Of a DNA stretch of 20,835 bases, positions 1-7,118 are shown in pieces; the stretch's first letter is position 1; the number at the start of each line of letters is the position of its first letter. A program made the position numbers and the translations under genes. The stretch is from an uncultured Flavobacteriales bacterium. Its GTDB lineage: Bacteria; Bacteroidota; Bacteroidia; Flavobacteriales_D; Sanyastnellaceae. Below the pieces are notes generated by a model. The model did not search any database. It was not told the DNA's origin and was given only the letters and a program-made list of their open reading frames with translations. Location of the stretch: positions 1-20,835 of the forward strand of contig CALBSW010000083.1 of NCBI GenBank assembly GCA_937967465.1, given 5' to 3'.

Positions 1-60
1 AGCACGCCCGAAGGCACAGCCGCCTGAAGACTGCGCGTCTACCAATTTCGCCACCTGGGT
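1..60 (-). tRNA. tRNA-Leu(CAG), 3' part cut off by the window edge
   Basis: Read on the minus strand from base 60, the sequence gives a 7-nt acceptor strand (ACCCAGG), TG, a D-arm with the Leu-type AAATTGGTAGA loop, an anticodon stem/loop CAGTC-TTCAGGC-GGCTG with anticodon CAG, and a long class II variable arm (GCC-TTCG-GGC). The T-arm and 3' acceptor strand lie beyond base 1. The 5' half closely resembles the tRNA-Leu(GAG) at 6910-6996. Nothing indicates a pseudogene; it is truncated only by the window. Confidence 0.93.
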
Positions 61-90
61 GTGACACCCGGACTTCTCCGGGAAGGGGCG

Positions 91-121
91 CAAAATTAGC
101 GCACCAGATTGGATTGACCAA
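91..121 (-). promoter_or_regulatory. Bacteroidota-type promoter of tRNA-Leu(CAG)
   Basis: On the minus strand, TAATTTTG (98 to 91) matches the Bacteroidota -7 box TAnnTTTG. A TTG (121 to 119) lies 20 nt upstream, a suitable -33 element. Just downstream is CGCCCC, a GC-rich discriminator also present at the tRNA-Lys promoter. The -33 element lies just past the stop codon of the upstream MBL-rhodanese gene, inside an inverted repeat. Confidence 0.7.
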
Positions 122-129
122 TCGGTCAA
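114..129. repeat. Perfect 6-bp inverted repeat over the MBL-rhodanese stop codon
   Basis: TTGACC-AATC-GGTCAA is a perfect palindrome with a 4-nt centre. It contains the TGA stop of the MBL-rhodanese gene (126-128) and the -33 TTG of the tRNA-Leu promoter. It could be a small 3' hairpin or a protein-binding site. No T-tract follows on the minus strand, so it is not a standard intrinsic terminator. Confidence 0.45.
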
Positions 130-1535
130 AGTGTCGACGGGCAGACCCAGTCGCTGACCGGGGCGTCCGTCTCACGGATGGCTTCGAAGCCGCCTCGGAT
201 GTCGATGCCGTTGTGATAGCCGCGGGCCTTCAGGATGCTGCCCGCGATGAGGGAACGGTATCCGGTCTGGCAGTGGAGGTAGAATGGGGCGTCCTTGGGG
301 ATGGCGGCCAGGTGCGCGTTCAAGTCGGCCAACGGGATGGTTTCCGCGTCGATCACATGCTCTGAGGCGTATTCGCCGGGCTTGCGCACGTCGATGACGT
401 GAAGGTCGTCCTGCTTTTGTTTCGCGGCGAATTCTCCTGCAGACACCGAAGTGATGGTGTCCACCTCCTTTCCGGCTGCCTTCCAGGCACCGATGCCGCC
501 TTCGAGGTGGCCGAGGACCTGGTCAAAGCCAACGCGGGACAGGCGGGTCACTGCTTCTTCGACCTGGTTGGCTTCACAGACGAGGAGGATGGGCTGGGCG
601 ACGTCCACGATCATGGTGCCGACCCAAGGGGCGAAACTGCCGTCGAGCCCGATGAAGGTGCTGCGGGGCACATGGGCTTCATGGAAGGCGGCCTTGTCCC
701 GCACGTCGAGGATCACAGCGCCCGTCTCATTGGCGGCAGCGTCGAACGCTTCGGGGGAGAGGCCGCGCGTGCCGGTTGCAAGAACGTCGTCGATGGGCGC
801 GTAGCCTTCCTTGTTCATCTTGACATTCATCGGGAAGTAGGCGGGTGGGGGAAGCAGCCCGTCCGTGACTTCAGCGACGAATTCGTCCTTGGTCATGTTC
901 GCGCGAAGGGCATAGTTGGTGGCCTTCTGATCGCCAACGGAGCCGACCGTTTCACTGCTCATGTTCTTGCCGCACGCCGAGCCTGCGCCATGTCCGGGGT
1001 AAACAATGACGTCATCCGGCAGGGTCATGATCTTGTTCCGAAGGCTGTCGTACAGGATGCCCGCGAGGTCCTCCTGCGTCATGTCCGCGCCCTTCTGGGC
1101 CAGGTCCGGTCGCCCCACGTCCCCGAGGAAGAGGGTGTCACCGGTGAAGATGGCGTGGGGCTGGCCTTCTTTGTCGCGGAGCAGGTAGGTGGTCGATTCC
1201 ATGGTGTGTCCTGGGGTGTGCAGGACCTCAATGGTCACCTTGCCCACCTTGAAGACTTCCCCGTCCGTCGCGATGTGCGCGTCGAAGCTGGGGTTGGCAT
1301 TGGGGCCGAACACGATGGGTGCGCCGGTCTTTTCGGACAGGGTGACGTGGCCGGAAACAAAGTCGGCGTGGAAGTGGGTCTCGAAGATGTACTTGATCTT
1401 CTTTCCACCCGCTTCAGCACGGTCGAGGTAGGGCTGAACCTCGCGGAGCGGGTCGATGACGACGGCTTCGTCGCAGCACTCGATGTAGTACGCCCCTTGG
1501 GCGAGGCATCCGGTGTAAATCTGTTCGATTTTCAT
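126..1535 (-). CDS. Persulfide dioxygenase-like MBL protein with two rhodanese domains
   Basis: 469 residues from the ATG at 1535. This start is preferred because MKIEQIYTGC is a typical family N-terminus; the frame is open 30 nt further up. Residues 1-250 form a metallo-beta-lactamase fold of the ETHE1/persulfide dioxygenase type: THFHADFVSGH (H54, H56, D58), TPGH (H110), TGDTLF (D133), the GDVGRPDL signature and GHG (H182). Two rhodanese domains follow at about 262-355 and 365-465. The second has a normal active loop, CQTGYR (C422). The first has C320 but its loop, CEANQVE, lacks the closing Arg. The family oxidises glutathione persulfide or similar to sulfite; rhodanese domains move sulfane sulfur. 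It is probably cytoplasmic. It lies 26 nt after the SulP gene, so the two are probably co-transcribed. The exact substrate is inferred. Confidence 0.9.
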   Translation of the reverse strand: MKIEQIYTGCLAQGAYYIECCDEAVVIDPLREVQPYLDRAEAGGKKIKYIFETHFHADFVSGHVTLSEKTGAPIVFGPNANPSFDAHIATDGEVFKVGKVTIEVLHTPGHTMESTTYLLRDKEGQPHAIFTGDTLFLGDVGRPDLAQKGADMTQEDLAGILYDSLRNKIMTLPDDVIVYPGHGAGSACGKNMSSETVGSVGDQKATNYALRANMTKDEFVAEVTDGLLPPPAYFPMNVKMNKEGYAPIDDVLATGTRGLSPEAFDAAANETGAVILDVRDKAAFHEAHVPRSTFIGLDGSFAPWVGTMIVDVAQPILLVCEANQVEEAVTRLSRVGFDQVLGHLEGGIGAWKAAGKEVDTITSVSAGEFAAKQKQDDLHVIDVRKPGEYASEHVIDAETIPLADLNAHLAAIPKDAPFYLHCQTGYRSLIAGSILKARGYHNGIDIRGGFEAIRETDAPVSDWVCPSTL

Positions 1536-1561
1536 GTCGTTGCAAGGTCGGAAAAATGGGG

Positions 1562-3274
1562 TCAATCGCCGTCGGGCCGGAAGGTTTGAAGGGCGATGTC
1601 GGACTCGTTGGCCTTGGGGTCGATTTCCCCCATGGCGTAGGCCAGTTCGGTGTGGAAGTTGGACTCCCCGATGCGCTGCATCAATCCGGACTTGTTGAGC
1701 CGGTCTCGGACGGGCCCGATGGCACCTGCCCAGGCCAATTGAATGCCTTTGGCCTCAAAGGTGTCGAGAAGGTCCTCCAACATGGCTGATGCCGAGGCGT
1801 CTACGTACGGGATGGATTTGGCGCTCAGCACCACCCGGCGGATGGGGTCTCCTTCTTCTTCACGGATGGCGATTCGGCTGAGCAGGTAGTCCTTGAAGTG
1901 GGATTGGCTCGCATAATTCAATGGACCATCGTAGCGAATGAGCAGCTGTCCCGGCGCTTTCATGGCGCTCGGAAACCGATTCAGATTGCGGTACACCCCT
2001 TCGATCCAGCCCAGCTCGGCCGCGTGGGGACGCGAGGTCCGGTACAAGGTGAGGATCAGGCTGAGGGACACGCCGATCGCGATGCCAAAGACCATGCCGG
2101 TGAAGGCAGTGAAGAAGAAGGTGACGAGGAGCAGCAAGGCTTCGTCCCGGTGCGTTCTCCACAGCTTTCCGAAGTAGGCGAAGTCGACCAATCCTGCGAC
2201 GGCGACGGCAATGATGGCGCCGAGCACAGCCTTGGGCAGAAACTCGAAGAGGTCGGTCAGAAAGGTCAAGGTCAGCGCCACCACCGCGGCGGAGATGAGG
2301 GCGCTGATGCCCGTTCGGGCGCCACTCCGGTGGTTGACAGCCGTTCTCGAGAAGCCGCCGGTCGTGGGGTAGGCACCAAACATCGAGCCGAGGACATTGG
2401 CCGCACCCAATGCCCGCAATTCCTGATTGGCATCCACCTCGTGGTCCTTGGACGCTTGGGCCAGGGATTTGGCCACACTGAAGGCCTCCACGAAAGCCAC
2501 GATGGCAATGGTGATCGCCACAGGCAACAGGGTGCGCACGTCCTCTCCGGTCAAGGTCGGGGCTTGAAAATGGGGCAGCCCGGACGGGACGGCACCCACG
2601 GTGCGGGTGGCGATCCAGTCGAAGGCAACAGCGGCGATGCCGAGGACAACCACAATCAGGGCGCCAGGAATGCGCGGCGCCTTGCGCTTGAGCAACACCA
2701 GCGTGGCCATGGACACGACACTGATGCCCACGGTGGGCAGGTGCGTTTCGCCAAGATTGTGCAGGGCACTGGATGCGAGTTCATGCAGCTGCGCAGAGCG
2801 GGCCACCTCGATGCCGAGCAGGTTGCCCAGCTGGTTGAATCCGATGATCAGCGCAGCCGCACTGGTGAAGCCGCTGATGACGGGGCGGGAAAGAAAGTCG
2901 GACAGGAAACCGAGGCGGAACGTGCCCAGCGCGAATTGAACCGCGCCCATGATGAGCGCCAGAAGCAAGGCCAGCTCGATGTAGCGCTCCGATCCCACCA
3001 TGGCCATGCCGGCCAACCCGGAGGCCACGAGCAGCGAGTCCATGGCGACGGGGCCGACCGCCAGGGAGCGGGAGGTGCCCATCAACGCGTAAATCACCTG
3101 AGGCACCAAAGCGGCATACAGGCCATAGACCACGGGCAGCCCGGCGATCAAGGCATAGGCCATTCCCTGGGGTACAAGCATCACCCCAACGGCAAGTCCG
3201 GCGGGGAGGTCGCCCGCGAGGTCTTGCCGGCTGTAGCCCGGAAGCCACTGAAGGATGGGGAAAAGGCGCTTCAC
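1562..3274 (-). CDS. SulP-family anion transporter with C-terminal STAS domain
   Basis: 570 residues from a GTG at 3274. The frame is open to another GTG at 3316, but the shorter form begins (M)KRLFPILQWLPGY, matching the usual SulP N-terminus, and it places the -7 box upstream. The membrane core is recognisable from the AGLAVGVMLVPQGMAYA segment (about 25-41), repeated hydrophobic helices to about residue 412, and the PTTGGFSRTAVN signature (about 303-314). The cytoplasmic STAS domain covers about 442-548 (LLIRYDGPLNYAS...SIPYVDASA). SulP proteins carry sulfate, bicarbonate, dicarboxylates or other anions. Its position between a Crp-type regulator and a persulfide dioxygenase suggests a sulfur oxyanion such as sulfite or sulfate, possibly outward; that is inference. 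Confidence 0.9.
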   Translation of the reverse strand: MKRLFPILQWLPGYSRQDLAGDLPAGLAVGVMLVPQGMAYALIAGLPVVYGLYAALVPQVIYALMGTSRSLAVGPVAMDSLLVASGLAGMAMVGSERYIELALLLALIMGAVQFALGTFRLGFLSDFLSRPVISGFTSAAALIIGFNQLGNLLGIEVARSAQLHELASSALHNLGETHLPTVGISVVSMATLVLLKRKAPRIPGALIVVVLGIAAVAFDWIATRTVGAVPSGLPHFQAPTLTGEDVRTLLPVAITIAIVAFVEAFSVAKSLAQASKDHEVDANQELRALGAANVLGSMFGAYPTTGGFSRTAVNHRSGARTGISALISAAVVALTLTFLTDLFEFLPKAVLGAIIAVAVAGLVDFAYFGKLWRTHRDEALLLLVTFFFTAFTGMVFGIAIGVSLSLILTLYRTSRPHAAELGWIEGVYRNLNRFPSAMKAPGQLLIRYDGPLNYASQSHFKDYLLSRIAIREEEGDPIRRVVLSAKSIPYVDASASAMLEDLLDTFEAKGIQLAWAGAIGPVRDRLNKSGLMQRIGESNFHTELAYAMGEIDPKANESDIALQTFRPDGD

Positions 3275-3279
3275 ATCCG

Positions 3280-3287
3280 CAAAGCTA
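3280..3287 (-). promoter_or_regulatory. -7 box in front of the SulP gene
   Basis: TAGCTTTG on the minus strand is a full match to TAnnTTTG. It ends 5 nt before the GTG at 3274, so a transcript from it would be leaderless or nearly so. No TTG is seen at the -33 distance. The inverted repeat at 3315-3333 is centred about 49 nt upstream of the expected start point, which would suit an activator-dependent promoter. Confidence 0.5.
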
Positions 3288-3314
3288 GGGCGGTTCCTGC
3301 GCGTGTTGCGCCAC

Positions 3315-3333
3315 ACAGGTTACGCGAACCTGT
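3315..3333. promoter_or_regulatory. Candidate operator: perfect 7-bp inverted repeat between crp-like gene and sulP
   Basis: ACAGGTT-ACGCG-AACCTGT, 7-bp perfect arms with a 5-bp centre, overlaps the last base of the crp-like stop codon and lies upstream of the SulP -7 box. Length and symmetry suit a Crp/Fnr dimer, though the arms are not the E. coli CRP or FNR sequences. An alternative is an RNA hairpin at the crp 3' end; there is no T-tract after it. Confidence 0.5.
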
Positions 3334-3965
3334 CAGAAGTCGAGCACTTCGATGCGGTTGCGGTGGAGCGCGATGGTGCCCTCGGTTTCGAGCTGTTTGA
3401 GAACGCGCGACACGACCACCCGGGACGTGTGCAGATCGCCCGCGATTTCGGCGTGGGTGGTGTTGAGCGTGGTGGAGCCATTGACCATGACCCGGTCGCG
3501 CAAGTATTTGCCCAGTCGTCCGGTCAGATCCAGGAAGGCCAGGCTGTCCAGCGCTTCGACCATCTCGCGCAGACGCGTGTTGAAACTCTCGAAGACGAAC
3601 CGGCGGAAGTCCCTGTGCTCGCCCGTCCAATCGTAGACCTTTTCCAGCGGCACAATGACAAAGGCGCAATCCTGCTCGGCCACCGCCCGGATCTCGCTTT
3701 TCTTCTCCCCATAAAAGCTGCCCAGGGTCATGGCACAACTGTCTCCAGCTTCGAGGAAATAGAGGAGCATTTCGTCGTCCTGCGCATCCACCCGCAGGAT
3801 TTTGATGGCACCCTCCATCAAGAGGGGCAATCCCGGAATGGGGTCGCCGACGTCCATGATCATCTGGCCCTTGGGGACATTCATGAAACGCCCCTCCCGG
3901 GCAATCGCGTCGAGCAATGCCGGATTCAGGATGTGACCATAAGCGGAGTGGAGCATGTCACGCAT
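3333..3965 (-). CDS. Crp/Fnr-family transcriptional regulator
   Basis: 210 residues. Residues 1-125 form a cyclic-nucleotide-binding-type beta-barrel (GQMIMDVGDPIPGLPLLMEG; DSCAMTLGSFYG; KSEIRAVAEQDC), then a dimer helix and a C-terminal winged helix at about 150-210 with recognition segment THAEIAGDLHTSRVVVSRVL. It lacks the N-terminal Cys cluster of oxygen-sensing Fnr. It has two Cys in the sensor domain, C77 and C100. The 'SCA.TL...SEIRAVAE' signature is one I associate with a Bacteroidota Crp subfamily. It is first in the sulfur cluster, with SulP and persulfide dioxygenase downstream, so it probably controls them. The inducing signal is unknown; a thiol or persulfide signal through the Cys pair is a guess. 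Start at ATG 3965; an ATG three codons later is also possible. Confidence 0.9.
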   Translation of the reverse strand: MRDMLHSAYGHILNPALLDAIAREGRFMNVPKGQMIMDVGDPIPGLPLLMEGAIKILRVDAQDDEMLLYFLEAGDSCAMTLGSFYGEKKSEIRAVAEQDCAFVIVPLEKVYDWTGEHRDFRRFVFESFNTRLREMVEALDSLAFLDLTGRLGKYLRDRVMVNGSTTLNTTHAEIAGDLHTSRVVVSRVLKQLETEGTIALHRNRIEVLDF

Positions 3966-3969
3966 GCCT

Positions 3970-3977
3970 CAAAAATA
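3970..3977 (-). promoter_or_regulatory. -7 box in front of the Crp/Fnr-type gene
   Basis: TATTTTTG on the minus strand matches TAnnTTTG exactly and ends 4 nt before the ATG at 3965. A transcript would begin at or very close to the start codon. No clear -33 TTG is present at 17-23 nt upstream. Confidence 0.5.
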
Positions 3978-4016
3978 GCCGCTTGTACTGGACTCGGTGA
4001 GCTTGGATTCCCAGGG

Positions 4017-5369
4017 TCAGGAGTCGCTGCGTCGGCGGTTGGAGGACGGTTTTCCGGGGCCTTTGCGCCGCCGGTTTCCGCCACCACCTCCTTGTCCATG
4101 TCGACCGCGTGGGCCGCCTTGGCCTTGGCCGCGTTTGGGTCCGCCGTGGCGCCGCTTCTTGCCTTGGCTGCGTTTGCCGCCACCGCCGCCGCCTTGGGGT
4201 CGGCCCGAGTCCAGCGGAATCGGGGGCAGGGGGTTGTGGTAATCGTGGTCGGTGTCCAAGGGGACTTCCTTTCGGATCAGGCGTTGGATGTCGCGGAGGT
4301 AGGTTCGTTCGTCTTCCTCGTTGCAGAAGGAGATGGCGATGCCTTCTGCTCCTGCGCGGCCGGTGCGGCCGATCCGGTGCACGTAAGTCTCCGGAATGTT
4401 CGGGATTTCGAAATTCACGACGTGGCTCAGTTCGTCCACGTCGATGCCGCGGGCTGCGATGTCGGTGGCCACGAGCACACCGAGGTCACCCCGCTTGAAG
4501 GCTTTCATCGCCTTTTCCCGCTGGGGCTGGCTCTTGTTGCCGTGGATGGCTTCGCTTCGGACACCTTGTTTGCGCAGGTGCCGGACCAATTTGTCCGCGC
4601 CGTATTTGGTCCGTGTGAAAACGAGGGCACTGGTCACATCCGGTGCCGTCAAAACATCGACGAGCAAGTGCTTCTTCTCGGCTTGCCGGACGAAGTAGAC
4701 CTTCTGTTCGACGGTTTCCGCCGCACTGCTGCGCCGCTCGACTTCCACCGTGACGGGGTCGAGCAGGATGGTGTCGGCCAATTCTTGGATGTTCTGCGGC
4801 ATGGTGGCCGAGAAGAACAAGGATTGCCGCTTGGGTGGGAGGAGCTTGATGACCTTCCGGATGTCGTGGATGAAGCCCATGTCCAACATGGTGTCCGCCT
4901 CGTCCAGCACGAAGTACTCGAGGTGGTCCAGGCTGATGTAGCCTTGGTCGATGAGGTCCAGGAGGCGCCCTGGTGTGGCCACCACAATGTCCACGCCACG
5001 CTGGAGCGCGGCGACTTGCTTGCCTTGTTTGACACCGCCGAAGATGACGGTGTGATAGACCTTGAGGTGGGGGCTGTAGTCCCGGATGCTGTCCCCGATC
5101 TGGGCGGACAATTCACGGGTCGGACTCAGAATGAGCGCGCGGATCACTCGGCGATTCTCGCGCCGGGGTTGTGCGGCCAGCCGATGGAGCATCGGAAGGG
5201 AGAAGGCCGCGGTCTTGCCGGTGCCCGTTTGGGCGACGCCAAGGACGTCCCGCCCGTCGAGGACGTAGGGGATGGCCTGGGCTTGAATGGGGGTGGGGGT
5301 CTCGTAACCCAGAGGTACGAGTGCCCGCATGATGGGATCGCTCAATCCGAGCGAATGGAAATCTGACAA
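4017..5369 (-). CDS. rhlE: DEAD-box RNA helicase, RhlE type
   Basis: 450 residues. Superfamily 2 motifs are all present in order: Q motif PTPIQ (25-29), AQTGTGKT (46-53), PTREL (83-87), ATPGR (131-135), DEAD (156-159), SAT (187-189), ATDIAARGID (301-310) and HRIGRTGRAG (331-340). From about residue 390 the tail is low-complexity and rich in Gly, Arg and Lys, a typical nonspecific RNA-binding extension. The N-terminus SDFHSLGLSDPI fits RhlE only if translation starts at TTG 5369; no in-frame ATG lies within the ten upstream codons and the first downstream ATG is residue 14. The role is ATP-dependent RNA remodelling in ribosome assembly, cold response or RNA decay. It has its own -7 box, so it is probably transcribed separately from amtB. 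Confidence 0.94.
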   Translation of the reverse strand: MSDFHSLGLSDPIMRALVPLGYETPTPIQAQAIPYVLDGRDVLGVAQTGTGKTAAFSLPMLHRLAAQPRRENRRVIRALILSPTRELSAQIGDSIRDYSPHLKVYHTVIFGGVKQGKQVAALQRGVDIVVATPGRLLDLIDQGYISLDHLEYFVLDEADTMLDMGFIHDIRKVIKLLPPKRQSLFFSATMPQNIQELADTILLDPVTVEVERRSSAAETVEQKVYFVRQAEKKHLLVDVLTAPDVTSALVFTRTKYGADKLVRHLRKQGVRSEAIHGNKSQPQREKAMKAFKRGDLGVLVATDIAARGIDVDELSHVVNFEIPNIPETYVHRIGRTGRAGAEGIAISFCNEEDERTYLRDIQRLIRKEVPLDTDHDYHNPLPPIPLDSGRPQGGGGGGKRSQGKKRRHGGPKRGQGQGGPRGRHGQGGGGGNRRRKGPGKPSSNRRRSDS

Positions 5370-5431
5370 AGGGAAGTGGGGTGTGGTGCGATGACGCTCC
5401 GAAATTCACTCGGCCCCACCGCGGTTCCCCA

Positions 5432-5439
5432 CAAAGGTA
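5432..5439 (-). promoter_or_regulatory. -7 box of the RhlE helicase gene
   Basis: TACCTTTG on the minus strand matches TAnnTTTG. It lies just past the amtB stop codon and would give a leader of roughly 55-60 nt before the TTG start. No good -33 TTG is seen. Confidence 0.5.
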
Positions 5440-5445
5440 GGGTGT

Positions 5446-6738
5446 TCAGCTCACCTGCTCACCATGTTGGCTGGCATCGAGGCCGATCGCTTCCTGCTTG
5501 TCGGTGACCCGCATGGACAAGGCGCGGTCCACCAGCTTCAACAGAACAAGGCTGCCGAAGAAGCAAAAGATGGACACGCCAACCAGTGCGGCGACATGCC
5601 ACAGGAAGGTCCCGGTTTGTCCGGAGGTCAGGCCGACGTCCGCAGCAAAGACGCCAGTCAGCAACATGCCGACCATGCCACCCACACCATGGCTGGGGAA
5701 GACGTCGAGGGTGTCGTCCAAAGCGCTCCGTCCCTGGGCGGCGATGGCCCAATTGGACACCAGGGCAGCGAAGGTGCCGATGAACAAACTCTCTTGGATG
5801 GACACGAATCCTGCAGCAGGCGTGATGGCCACCAGTCCAACGATGGCGCCGATGCAGGCGCCCAGCGCGTTCATCTTCCGCCCTTGGAATCGCTCATAGA
5901 ACATCCACGTGATCATGCCGGCAGCCGAAGCGAAGTGGGTGTTGGCAAGGGCTTGCACGGCATCGGTGTTGGCGCCCAGAGCAGACCCGGCATTGAACCC
6001 GAACCAGCCAAACCACAGGAGCCCCGTTCCCAGGATGACGAAGGGGATGTTGGCGTGGGTGAGGCGCTTGGCCTTGCGGGGCCCCAGGTGCACGGCGCCA
6101 GCCAAAGCCGCGAGGCCGGCCGACATGTGCACCACGGTGCCACCGGCAAAGTCGAGGACGCCCAAATTGAGCAGGAGGCCGTCCGGATGCCACGTCATGT
6201 GGGCGAGCGGAGCGTAGATGAACAGGGTGAAGAGCACCATGAACAGGATGTAGCTCCGGAATCGGATGCGCCCCGCCATGCTGCCGGTGAAGAGGGCGGG
6301 TGTGATGATGGCAAACTTGAGCTGAAAGAGGGCGAAGAGCAGAAAGGGGAGGCCGCCGCCAATGTCCGGGTGGGCCTGCAGTCCGACGTTGCGAAAGTTG
6401 AGGAAGGTGAGGGGGTTGCCGATGATGCCGCCGATGCTGTCGCCGAAGCACAGGCTGAAGCCGACGATGACCCACACCACGCTGATGACACCGAGTGCGA
6501 CGAAGCTCTGCAGCATGGTGGAGATGACATTCTTGCGGTCCACCATGCCCCCGTAGAAGAAGGCGAGGCCCGGGGTCATGAGGAGGACGAATGCACTGGC
6601 GACGATCATCCAGGCGATGTCTCCGGAACTCGCCAGATCCACCGAGCTCCAGTCAGAGGATTGGCCCCCGTTGCCCAAGCCGAGAACGGACAACAGGACG
6701 AGTCCCACCAACGCAATGAAGTTGACTTTCTTTCCCAT
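5446..6738 (-). CDS. amtB: AmtB-type ammonium transporter
   Basis: 430 residues from the ATG at 6738 (MGKKVNFIALVGLVLL). The frame is open 48 nt upstream, but that extension is Cys/Arg-rich and unlike the family. The first 20-odd residues are a signal-like hydrophobic segment, followed by about 11 membrane helices (DIAWMIVASAFVLLMTPGLAFFYGG and onward). The twin pore histidines are recognisable as H204 (GGTVVHMSAG) and H350 (FPSHGVGGMVG). Family role: inner-membrane conduction of ammonium/ammonia for nitrogen assimilation, normally gated by a GlnK-type PII protein. No PII gene is seen next to it, and I found no convincing promoter in the 135 nt between its start and the tRNA terminator. Confidence 0.95.
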   Translation of the reverse strand: MGKKVNFIALVGLVLLSVLGLGNGGQSSDWSSVDLASSGDIAWMIVASAFVLLMTPGLAFFYGGMVDRKNVISTMLQSFVALGVISVVWVIVGFSLCFGDSIGGIIGNPLTFLNFRNVGLQAHPDIGGGLPFLLFALFQLKFAIITPALFTGSMAGRIRFRSYILFMVLFTLFIYAPLAHMTWHPDGLLLNLGVLDFAGGTVVHMSAGLAALAGAVHLGPRKAKRLTHANIPFVILGTGLLWFGWFGFNAGSALGANTDAVQALANTHFASAAGMITWMFYERFQGRKMNALGACIGAIVGLVAITPAAGFVSIQESLFIGTFAALVSNWAIAAQGRSALDDTLDVFPSHGVGGMVGMLLTGVFAADVGLTSGQTGTFLWHVAALVGVSIFCFFGSLVLLKLVDRALSMRVTDKQEAIGLDASQHGEQVS

Positions 6739-6873
6739 GCCGCAAGTTTCGCAAGCACATCCTGCAGATGCCCTTCTTTTCGGCACTTGTTTTTCACAAT
6801 AACCGGATTCAAGTAGCTCGTATTCAGGTGTTTAGGCGTGTACTTTGGACACGGTGTTGTCCGGGAAAGGCAC

Positions 6874-6898
6874 AAAAAAAGGACCGCCGAAGCGGTCC
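6874..6898 (-). terminator. Intrinsic terminator of the tRNA-Lys/tRNA-Leu transcript
   Basis: On the minus strand, GGACCGC-TTCG-GCGGTCC (7-bp stem, very stable TTCG loop) is followed directly by seven T. It starts 11 nt after the CCA end of tRNA-Leu(GAG) and separates that transcript from amtB. Confidence 0.92.
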
Positions 6899-6909
6899 TC
6901 TTGTTGTGC

Positions 6910-6996
6910 TGGTGCCCAGGGCGGGACTCGAACCCGCACGCCCTAATGGACACATGGCCCTCAACCATGCCTGTCTACCAATTTCAGCACCTGGGC
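6910..6996 (-). tRNA. tRNA-Leu(GAG)
   Basis: Minus strand from 6996: acceptor GCCCAGG paired with CCTGGGC, D-loop AAATTGGTAGA, anticodon stem/loop CATGG-TTGAGGG-CCATG (anticodon GAG), long variable arm GTCC-ATTA-GGGC, T-arm GCGGG-TTCGAGT-CCCGC, discriminator A and an encoded CCA (6912-6910). Its first base directly follows the CCA of the tRNA-Lys. Confidence 0.97.
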
Positions 6997-7073
6997 TGGT
7001 GACCCCCCTGGGGCTCGAACCCAGGACCCTCTCATTAAAAGTGAGATGCTCTAACCAACTGAGCTAGGGGGTC
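6997..7073 (-). tRNA. tRNA-Lys(TTT)
   Basis: Minus strand from 7073: acceptor GACCCCC paired with GGGGGTC, D-arm GCTCAGTTGGTTAGAGC, anticodon stem/loop TCTCA-CTTTTAA-TGAGA (anticodon TTT), T-arm CTGGG-TTCGAGC-CCCAG, discriminator A and an encoded CCA (6999-6997). It is the first gene of a two-tRNA transcript with its own promoter and terminator. Confidence 0.97.
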
Positions 7074-7118
7074 TCCAGATCCTCCAGGGGCCCCGTTGGG
7101 TCCTCCGGAAGGGGGCGC

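Noticed and set aside
1..60. Truncated tRNA as a possible integration site or tRNA fragment
   Set aside because: The gene is cut only by the window edge, has a good promoter, and no integrase or direct repeat of the tRNA end is seen in the window.
4020..4200. G/C-rich low-complexity tract resembling a simple repeat
   Set aside because: It encodes the Gly/Arg/Lys-rich tail of the RhlE helicase, common in this family; no regular DNA repeat unit is seen.
3255..5366. Open plus-strand frame of 703 codons
   Set aside because: It runs antisense across both the Crp-type regulator and the RhlE helicase, whose motifs are complete. Its translation shows no family features.
6739..6873. Possible amtB promoter or PII-related regulatory site
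   Set aside because: No TAnnTTTG box with a spaced TTG, and no recognisable nitrogen-control motif; the nearest match (TTATTGTG) is too weak to call.
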